In this document: piece by piece, positions 1 through 7,951 of the stretch
Numbering within the stretch: position 1 is the stretch's first letter
How the letters are laid out: each line of letters starts with the position of its first letter
Assembly (NCBI GenBank): GCA_000697335.1
Contig: JNEM01016693.1
Span: forward strand, 1 to 16,958
Direction of reading: 5' to 3'
DNA from: Conidiobolus incongruus B7586
Lineage: Eukaryota; Entomophthoromycota; Entomophthoromycetes; Entomophthorales; Conidiobolaceae
DNA length: 16,958 nucleotides
Translations under genes and position numbers: made by a program
Notes under the pieces: generated by a model
What the model was told of the DNA's origin: nothing
The model's input: the letters and a program-made list of their open reading frames with translations, nothing else
Databases searched by the model: none

Positions 1-2070
1 ATTAATATTACTTATATAATTAATTTAATAATTTTATTAATATATATAATATATTTTGGTATAAAACTCCTTAGTTTATAATTCCATAACGTTTGAAATA
101 TCTAAGATTTATATTAGATTTTATATTATTAAACTTTATATTTATAAACAAATAAAAAATAAAAAAAATTGATTAATAATAACACTAAATAATATATATG
201 AACTTAGAGTGTGACAAAGTTTATTACCATAATAATTTTTTATATTTTATATCATAAGGCTGGTATTTAAAAATATTAGTAATCTTTATCCAAGTATTAC
301 TTATTAATAAAAACATGCCTAATTTTATGACTCATATACTCAATATATATAAAATAAAAAATTGGAAACAATTCATATTTTCTTTGTTCCTAAATAATAC
401 TTTATTCAGGAAATATCTTTATAATTTATTATTGTAAATTCTACTTTATCAAATAAATATTAAATTAAATAAATTTATACAAATTGCTTCTTATCGATTA
501 ATTGAAAATTTGGTAAATTTTGGTAAATATTATTTAATATAAAATATACTGATTTATATACTAAAATAAGACTAAAATTTGTTTAATTTTTTTATATTTT
601 TAATAATTAAATAATAATATATAATATGAAATATCTTTATAGTTTAAAATAATATAATAATTACTATATCATAGGTATATTTATTTTTTTAATAAAATTC
701 AGAATATATAATCCAATTTAAATAAAGTATTCCTATTCATAAAATAAATTTTAAAATCTATAAAAAAAATAATAAGATTAAAAAAGAGAGGATTAATAAT
801 ATTTAATATTAGAAAATAGGTTTAAATATAATATTATAATTATCAAAATTAATATTATATCGAGTATTATTAAAGAATATATATGGAAACTAGCAATTTC
901 AAAAAAATTAACCCTGATGTTATTTTGGCTTTGTTCAAATATATAAAATGCTTAGACTAGCCTATTATCAAATTTTAATTAATATCTAATTATAAATCTT
1001 TTAATTTCTTTTAAATTATACTTTATTTAAGATTTATTTTCCATAAACATTGATAAAAAATTAAATAACTAATGAGAAAAATTATGATAAAAATTTGATT
1101 AAGTGAGTTTGAATTTAATACATCCAAAATTAAAATAATTATTAATTTTGCTATATTTCATAATTACACAATGTACAAAAAATTAATGCATAATTAATAA
1201 ATATGAATTTTATTGTAACAGAAAAATTTGCAATTAAAATTAAATTCAAGTAATTTTTTTATTAAACCAGTATTGTACTCTCAAATTAATAGAAAATTCA
1301 TTAAAATTTAAAAAATTTCCTTTTATATCAAAATTTTAGAAAAGATGGTTAAGAATTTCAAATACAATAATTTTTTAGCTTGGTGTTTCAACTAACTGAA
1401 TTTGCAATATTATAAAGATTTCGAACAATAATATATAATGTTTCTGAAGGCAAAAATATACAAATATTCTAATGACATATAATATCTGAAGATTTTGTGT
1501 AATATGTGATTAAAATTGGAATTTTATATAGTTTTGAGAATTTGAATCTAAATAAGAATAGATTGAAATTTTTAAAAATATGGAAACCTATATACCCTGC
1601 ATTGAAAACAATATGTTTCGGGATTGTTGGAATGTCAATATATCATATAATATAGCAGCAAATATATTAAATCGCCTTTTGACATATCATACTGGATAAA
1701 ACAATATTAGTATTAAATTTGATAACAAGAATTATAAGCCTCAAAATATTTATCTGGTTTCAATTAAACAGTTCGGATGTGCCAAAATATTTGGGAGGAT
1801 ATGAAAAATTTAAAATTATGCAAAATATCATTTTATTGGATTGAATATATGTATTATAGTATACAATTGGGAATATTGTTAAACATTTGAAAAAGTTTAA
1901 CTCTAGTCATTTATAGGGGAAAGAAATATTGATCTCATTCGGACATTATTACAACTGATTTTCATTATTGATATAAGTAATAAATTTTAAGATTAAATTA
2001 TTTATTACCTATATGTTTAATTTGGGACAAAAGAATTTGATAAATTATTTTGCATAGTTTATTGTAAATG
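1..2070. other. A+T-rich spacer, no gene seen
   Basis: No open frame of useful length, no tRNA-like cloverleaf and no recognisable transposon was seen on either strand. The first 1.4 kb is extremely A+T-rich with scattered short A and T runs. From about 1500 onward G+C rises visibly (for example near 1741-1800), as it also does ahead of gene 2, so the right end may hold distal regulatory DNA for gene 1. That last point is inference from composition. Confidence 0.6.
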
Positions 2071-2180
2071 TTAGCCATTCTAAACCTGAATTTTTAATCT
2101 CGCCTTGATTAATAGGCGTTCAACTTGAAAATTGATGATATTCATTTGAAATGGAGCAATCTATCAAATAGAATATAAAT
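2071..2180 (+). promoter_or_regulatory. Gene 1 promoter: three shared blocks plus TATA box
   Basis: TATAAAT lies at 2174-2180, 75 bp before the ATG. Upstream are TTAGCCAT (2071-2078), CGCCT (2101-2105) and TGGAG-N7-TCAA (2152-2167). The same words occur in the same order before genes 2 and 3, with nearly the same spacing: TTAGCCAT to CGCCT is 22 nt here and 23-24 nt there, and CGCCT to TATA is 68 nt here and 69 nt there. The CGCCT block is the left arm of an inverted repeat, CGCCT-N8-AGGCG (2101-2118), whose G+C content stands out. Transcription would be expected to start near 2204, giving a leader of about 45 nt. The TATA call is strong. The blocks rest on comparison of only two independent promoters, because genes 2 and 3 are near-identical here. 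Confidence 0.65.
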
Positions 2181-2248
2181 TCAAGGTAGATCGTATGTAG
2201 AAATTCAAATTATCAACTTGATATCGATTTGAAATCAAATTTACAATT

Positions 2249-3646
2249 ATGAAAGTCATTGCTGTTGTCATCGCTGCTGCTTTAATGGGAGCTGGTCTCT
2301 CTAAGCCTATCAAAATGGCTTCTAACCAAAAAGACCTTCTTTCAAACGATCAAACTTTGGACTTCTATGACCCATTTGCTACTTCCCCTGTGGGATTCCA
2401 TGGTTATCACGACAGCGAAGAAAGTGAATCAAGTAACTCTGACTCTGAAAAAAATTCCAACGACTCAAGCGAAAACAGCTCCAGCGATTCTAAAAACAGT
2501 AGCGCTGATAATTCTAGCGATAATAGCTCCAGCGATTCTAAAAACAGTAGCGCTGATAATTCTAGCGATAATAACTCCAGCGATTCTAAAAACAGTAGCG
2601 CTGACAATTCTAGCGAAAACAGTTCCAGTGATTCTAAAAACAGTAGCGCTGATAATTCTAGTGATAACAATTCCAGTGATTCTAAAAATAGTACCTCTGA
2701 CAATTCTAGCGATAGCAGCCCTAGCAATTCTAACAACACTAGCTCTGATAATTCTAACAACAACAGCTCTAGCAACTCTAACAGCAGTAACTCTGGAAAC
2801 TCTAGTAACAACAGCTCTAGTAACTCCAACAGCAGCAACTCTAGCAGCAGTAGCTCTGGAAAGTCTAACAACAGTAGTTCCAGCAATTCAAGCAACAACA
2901 GCTCTAGCAATTCTAGCAACAATAGCTCTAGCAATTCTAGCAACAATAGCTCCAGCAATTCTAACAATAACAATGCCAATAACTCTAACAGCATCAATAA
3001 CGTTAACAATATCTTTAATTCTAATTCTAACACTGTTACTAACTCCAACACCAACAACGTTTCCAACAGCAACTCCAATAATTCATCCAACTCTAATTCT
3101 AACAGTTCTTCTAACAGTAATTCAAACAGCTCTTCAAATAGTAACTCCAACAGTTCTAATAACTCAATGAACAACTCAAGTGGTTCCAATAGCAATAACT
3201 CCAGCAACACTTCTAACTCCAACAGTTCTAATAACTCAATGAAGAACTCAAGTGGCTCCAATAGCAATAACTCTAACAGCTCTTCATCCCAAAATTCGTC
3301 TTCTCATAGCAGCTCCAGCAATTCCTCATCAAGTCACTCTTCTTCCTCCAGCAGCTCCTCTTCCAACAGTAGCTCATCCAATAGCACTTCTTCTAGCACC
3401 AACTCATCCTCTAACAATTCCAACGGCTACCCCAATAACCACTCCGAATCCACTTCCACCTCCCACTCCACCAGCTCCGAATCCTCCTGGGACTCTCGCA
3501 CTGGCAGCAAGTCCAAGGAATCTAAGATGGATCGCCAGACCAAGACCGTAAATGGGAAGACTACTGGATCTCAAACCAATACCGAATCTGAAACCATTAA
3601 TGGAGTAACTAAATCTAACACTACTACCAAAGATCTCTCTAATTAG
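2249..3646 (+). CDS. Secreted Ser/Asn/Asp-rich repeat protein (gene 1)
   Basis: This 465-residue single-exon product is not a family I can name. Residues 1-18 form a signal peptide (MKVI start, hydrophobic core to about residue 17, likely cut after Ser18 before Lys-Pro). Residues 19-52 are a short ordered head. Residues 53-76 are acidic and Ser-rich (DSEESES), typical of casein-kinase-type phosphorylation sites. Residues 77-156 are five 16-residue repeats of the SSSDSKNSSADNSSDN type. Residues 157-400 are Asn/Ser-rich, with three octads anchored by I255, V263 and V271, a duplicated 24-residue unit, and a late part that is almost pure Ser/Asn. Residues 410-465 are the charged domain shared with genes 2 and 3. 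The start is the first ATG after the TATA box and matches the paralogues' leader at 17 of 20 positions; the stop is TAG. Unlike genes 2 and 3, the head is acidic rather than basic. A structural, adhesive or mineral/ion-binding secreted role is inference. Confidence 0.87.
   Translation: MKVIAVVIAAALMGAGLSKPIKMASNQKDLLSNDQTLDFYDPFATSPVGFHGYHDSEESESSNSDSEKNSNDSSENSSSDSKNSSADNSSDNSSSDSKNSSADNSSDNNSSDSKNSSADNSSENSSSDSKNSSADNSSDNNSSDSKNSTSDNSSDSSPSNSNNTSSDNSNNNSSSNSNSSNSGNSSNNSSSNSNSSNSSSSSSGKSNNSSSSNSSNNSSSNSSNNSSSNSSNNSSSNSNNNNANNSNSINNVNNIFNSNSNTVTNSNTNNVSNSNSNNSSNSNSNSSSNSNSNSSSNSNSNSSNNSMNNSSGSNSNNSSNTSNSNSSNNSMKNSSGSNSNNSNSSSSQNSSSHSSSSNSSSSHSSSSSSSSSNSSSSNSTSSSTNSSSNNSNGYPNNHSESTSTSHSTSSESSWDSRTGSKSKESKMDRQTKTVNGKTTGSQTNTESETINGVTKSNTTTKDLSN
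2477..2716 (+). repeat. Five tandem 48-nt repeats in gene 1
   Basis: Five in-frame 48-nt units encode residues 77-156. Each reads (S/N)SSDSKNSSADNSS(D/E)N with small changes; the last unit is the most altered (STSDNSSDS). The first two units differ by very few bases, so expansion is recent or repeats are kept alike by exchange. Each unit carries Asp and Lys in a Ser/Asn background, unlike the uncharged middle of genes 2 and 3. Confidence 0.9.
3143..3274 (+). repeat. Duplicated 72-nt unit in gene 1
   Basis: Two copies with a 72-nt period begin at 3143 and 3215. Both encode NSNSSNNSM(N/K)NSSGSN and then SNNS, and both carry the rare Met and Gly residues at the same places. They differ by only a few bases, showing a recent local duplication inside the Asn/Ser-rich middle. 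Confidence 0.8.
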
Positions 3647-3674
3647 AGTCATTTATTACTACCTTATTATTTAC

Positions 3675-3680
3675 AATAAA
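3675..3680 (+). terminator. Candidate poly(A) signal of gene 1
   Basis: AATAAA begins 29 nt after the TAG stop. Chance matches are common in such A+T-rich DNA, but each intact gene has one within 60 nt of its stop, which favours a real signal. Confidence 0.45.
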
Positions 3681-4579
3681 CCAGTTGATTTATATCTAAC
3701 ATTGCTGATATTCGATCATTTTATAAAGCAATTAAATTATTTATAATTGAATATTGGAATATATTGAGTTTTCCTGAAAATTAATTCAAAATTAAATTTT
3801 TATTTCGATAATACCTAACCCAATAATAGGATTTTAATACAGCGAATAGTAAAACAAAATAATTTAACTTTGTAATATTGATCTCAATAAATAAATTAAG
3901 TTAAACCACGTTTAAATTATTAATAATTGTATATTTATCTCTCATGATGTTGAATTATATATTATTTATAACAAAATTTGCATACCTAGTTCTATAAACC
4001 ATATTCAAATAATCATAAGAGTGTTATCAAATATTAAACTCAATTAACAATGATATATATTACGAATAACTAATTAAAAACTCAATGAATTTCATCAAAA
4101 TATATATTTAATTTAATCATATTGAATAAAGTTATATTTACTTCTATCCATATAGTTTTAGTGTTAAGTGATTAATATTGTATGAAATGATGTCAACTAA
4201 TTTTTATTAAAATTTGAAATATATTCTTAGGTAATAGTCATTATTTTAATAAATAGAAAGCTTTTGGGACAAAAATCTCTCAAGATGAATTCATAATAGT
4301 AAAAAATTAAGAAATTGAAAAATTATTTTCAAATATAATGATATTTATTATAGGCAAACTAAGGAAAACAATTTGAAAAAAGAATCATTATTCAGGATAT
4401 TTTGCGCGAATATATTTTTCATTAAATTTCTCTAACCCTTATTGGAAATTTTGAAAAATCAATTTATCCAAAATATTTAATCAGAAAAATCGGAATTTTC
4501 AGACTGAATTGAGTAAATTATAAAATTTTTAATCAAATAAAAATATGTATTTTGATTAAGGTATTATCATCAACTTACT
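3681..4579. other. A+T-rich spacer, no gene seen
   Basis: No convincing coding frame, RNA gene or mobile element was seen. Composition is typical of the window's spacers, with a few G+C-richer words (such as the one near 4403) that have no match I could find elsewhere in the window. Confidence 0.5.
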
Positions 4580-5082
4580 GAATATAAATATCTATATTAT
4601 CTTATTTGAACTTAAATATCAGTTTAGAAAAAAATGGCAAATCTTTTAATTTCTGATTTTTCAAATATATTGTTTATGTATAGTTAATTATATTTAAAAA
4701 ATATATATAAATATTAATATTTTTAAACTTGATATATATATTTATTATTTTATCAAAATATTTTTAATTAAAAATTTAAGATTAAATCAAGTTTAGTTTA
4801 AATTGGAAATTAATCATCAAAACTGTTTTATTTTAATATTATTAAAACTTAATTATAAACCTTTTAAAATCATTTCAAAGTTATAAATAGTGAATGAAAA
4901 TAATACTTTAATTAAAACTACCATTTATTATTAAATTTGTTATTTTAAAAATAAAAGAGATATTATTTCAAATATATTTAAAAGATTAATTTTTACTATT
5001 TTCTTTATTTATTAATAAAAAAAAAAATAATTTTAAAAATATTTTTTATTTTGATTAAAAAACTATCTAAGTAATATAATAT
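4580..5082 (+). repeat. Dispersed repeat, copy A
   Basis: This stretch matches 16463-16958 in the same orientation. The best block is 4811-4885 against 16677-16751: 75 positions, no gap, 8 differences by hand count. A second block, 5044-5082 against 16920-16958, has 5 differences in 39, and a third, 4634-4665 against 16496-16527, has 4 in 32. Between blocks there are small indels. No coding frame, terminal inverted repeats or target-site duplication was seen. The left edge is uncertain. It could be a non-autonomous element, an old segmental duplication or a conserved spacer sequence. Confidence 0.7.
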
Positions 5083-7767
5083 CAGCTATATAAATATAAT
5101 ATATATATATATCAAATTTGAAATAAAATTAATTAATAAAATTATAAAATTAATAATCTATATTTTAATAAAAGCTTAAAAAACTAATGTAATTATAGCT
5201 AAATAAAACTTTTAAAGATATAACTAAAAATAGTTTTTATAATAAACTCTTATAATTAATAAATTTCAAATTTCTTTATTTAATTATTTATTTATAAATA
5301 AAGTAAAATATTAAATATAATCATTTTTATTAATTTTAATAAATTATTATTTTATTAATAAATAAATTTTCACTATTAAAATTTATAATACTAGTATATA
5401 ATTTTCTTATTTAATTTTAAAATATAAATTAATTAGTAATAAATTCTATATTATTTTTTAATAAAATAATTTTTAATTATTATTTTTATTAAATTTAAAA
5501 ATATTTATGTTTTAATAATATAGTTATAAAATAAATAAAACTAAAAATAAAAATATTTTAATTATAAAATTAACAATAATAACTATATACATGATATATT
5601 CATTAAAATTATAACTTATATAATTATAGTTATTTTAGATAACTAAAAAAATAATTTTGTAAAAAAATTATCTTAAATAAATAAAATTAGTTTGTGAAAC
5701 ATTAAATTTCAGTCTTTAATAAAAAATACTATTTTCTAAATATTAAACACTTACCAAAAATATAATAAAGACTTATTAATAAAAAAAGAGTATTAATTTT
5801 ATATTGTGTATTAATTTATATAAATCATATATTAATACTCTTATTTAATTTTGATTTTAAAATTTTACAATTTTTAATTTCTGTATTAATAATTTTAATT
5901 ATACTATTCAAATACTGTAATTCAAATTCATTTAGCTTAGAAAAATTCATAATAAAACCTAGTGATTGTTTTCATTCATAAAATCATAAAGATTTAATAG
6001 AATACCTGATATTTTATTAAAATAAAATTTGATATATTAAGAGATAAGCTTGCTATATATATATTAAACTAATATAATTTTCAATATTCTTCTACTGATA
6101 AACTTAGGAATGTATATTAGAATATAGAATAATGTGTGTTAGTTTTAATTCATTAACAAATTTATATAACTCAAAATATTCTTCTATTCTCAATTTGGAA
6201 CGACAAATCAAGTTACATCATTGAAAAATTATGATATTATTAAATTCCCTATAATAACTTTTAACTTTTTATATTATGTTTAAAAAAAATATCAAAATCA
6301 AATTTAAAAACTTTAAAATATGAAACAAGAATGCAACTGACAAAATACCACAATCTAATTGGAATTGTATACACTTCAGAGTGTGTAATCAATTTGGTTT
6401 AATATCTATGGTGGATTTGAATTAACTATATGGTTGATTAATACTGTATAACTAAATTTTAAGCATTAATTATTATGTGTTATTCAATTTAAGTTTTTTC
6501 AATATTAATTTATCACCAAAATCAAAATTATGGATGCTAAATATAGATAATGTAAACATGATGGATTCATGCAAAATAAAATGTTTCTTAATTTCTTGCT
6601 TGTAAATTTTGCTTGTTATTAACTATGATTAGTAATATATTTTAAAAATTCGTATGTAGGAATTTAAATATTTCGTATACCCTAATTTTTCCAATCAAAT
6701 AGGATTTGTATGATAACATTTAATAAGAAAAAATTAACATTGTTATTTGTATTTTAGATATAATACCATAACTACAATCCTGATATACCTGAAACATGGA
6801 AAACATCACAATATTATTAAGCTTTGAATTCCGAAAAGATAAATGAGGAGCAAAGGAACCAAAAATAATCAAAAATATAATAAATTAGATACTATTTGGC
6901 TATTATTTAAATCATTTCATTATTAGACTAAGGAATTAAAAGGTTATTAAGTTAAGCCCAATTATTGACAAGTGACATTTGATGTATAAAATGTCCCGCG
7001 ATTATTAAAAATGAAAGTAACTTAATGGGAATGAATAAGGATTAATTTTCCCGAAATATTCAAATCTATGTTATAAGATACACTGCTCAAAGAATGAATT
7101 TCATCGGAGGTTAAAAATGATATTATAATTAAATAAAAAAATTTATTTTATTGATGATTATATTTATAAAAAATACAAGTGACAATATAAACTATATGGT
7201 GAATGTAACTCTAAAATATTATCTCAGAATCAAAATAATTTTAGCATTGAAAAACCATGTTTATAAATAAAATTTTTTCTCATTATTATTTTCGAATTAT
7301 CAATATCAAAAAAAATTCTAAATTCTCGATCTATTACATGTCCTTAATAAGATGAAAATTTACTTATTGATCCGCATTTTGATATATATAGAAGATTAAA
7401 TTTCCAAACTTGGAATCATTTATTTTAATTTAGTTAATTGATTTTGAGAGGGTATTACTTCAAATATTTGCCATCTAAGATTATAGGGAATTTGATAGAA
7501 TTGTTATTATATAGGTTATTTAAAGAAATATTATGCAAACTTTATTTAAGCGAATTAGTCTATACTCTAAGATGATTGATTTGATGTAAAAAAATGTAAT
7601 TACTGCATTAATAAGAATATGTGATACTAATAACTCTAAAATCTAATTGTTGATAAATATTTATTAAGAAATTGAAGTACATTGAGATTTTTATATGCTA
7701 TTCAAGTATAATTTTGAAATATTTGCCACCAATACAAGATAATGGTTTTTCAAAGCTATTTTTAAAT
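5083..7767. other. Spacer: ultra-A+T tract, then richer upstream DNA
   Basis: From about 5083 to 5900 sampled lines have only 2-4 G or C per 60 bases, including a short (TA)n run near 5095-5112. No gene is possible to defend there. From about 6100 to 7767 G+C rises again, but no open frame, tRNA or transposon was recognised. The last part probably includes distal upstream DNA of gene 2; it shows no similarity to the equivalent DNA before gene 3. Confidence 0.55.
5786..5842. repeat. Inverted repeat, 12-bp arms
   Basis: AAGAGTATTAAT (5786-5797) and its exact reverse complement (5831-5842) face each other across 33 nt. A second GTATTAATTT word lies in the loop. It may be a cruciform or a decayed mobile-element end, but A+T-rich DNA makes such pairs by chance fairly often. 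Confidence 0.4.
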
Positions 7768-7768
7768 T

Positions 7769-7880
7769 TTAGCCATATTTCCAAGCTGCATACTGAGTAC
7801 GCCTAGTACGAAAAATGTCATTAATGGACAATTAATGAGTACTTTTGGAGTTCTGTCAAGTGATGATATTTAGTATAAAT
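7769..7880 (+). promoter_or_regulatory. Gene 2 promoter: shared blocks plus TATA box
   Basis: TATAAAT lies at 7874-7880, 78 bp before the ATG. TTAGCCAT (7769-7776), CGCCT (7800-7804) and TGGAG-N5-TCAA (7846-7859) repeat the order and spacing found before gene 1. Transcription should start near 7904. The sequence is almost identical to that of gene 3, so those two genes are probably switched on together; gene 1 would respond to the same factors if the blocks are functional. Confidence 0.65.
7818..7838. promoter_or_regulatory. Inverted repeat in gene 2 promoter
   Basis: TCATTAAT and ATTAATGA form 8-bp arms around a 5-nt spacer, 36 bp upstream of the TATA box. The symmetry fits a dimeric (for example homeodomain-like, ATTA core) binding site, which is inference. 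The same site is present before gene 3 at 12318-12338. Gene 1 lacks it but has a different inverted repeat at 2101-2118. Confidence 0.4.
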
Positions 7881-7951
7881 ATCGCATTGAAGTTATAGAC
7901 AAATATTAAGAACAATTAAATTTAAATCAATTCAAAGCAACATCAGAAATC

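Noticed and set aside
2367-3170. Overlapping + strand frame rich in Ile, Leu, Thr and Ala inside gene 1
   Set aside because: Shifted reading of the same AAC/AGC/TCT repeats. No conservation of this frame relative to the paralogues beyond what the true frame imposes.
2407-3267. Long open frame on the minus strand of gene 1 encoding a Leu/Glu-rich protein
   Set aside because: It is the reverse complement of Ser/Asn codons (LLEL repeats), has no signal for a start, and the + strand frame has leader, TATA box and a conserved tail. The similar minus frames in genes 2 and 3 are rejected for the same reason.
2249-3646. Ciliate-type code with TAA/TAG read as Gln
   Set aside because: All three intact genes end in the identical residues KDLSN followed by TAG, TAA or TAA, and the DNA after the stops is not conserved, so these are real stops. 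Gln is written CAA or CAG.
6950-7020. G+C-richer patch considered as a tRNA or small RNA
   Set aside because: No cloverleaf, no A/B box pair and no convincing stem could be drawn.
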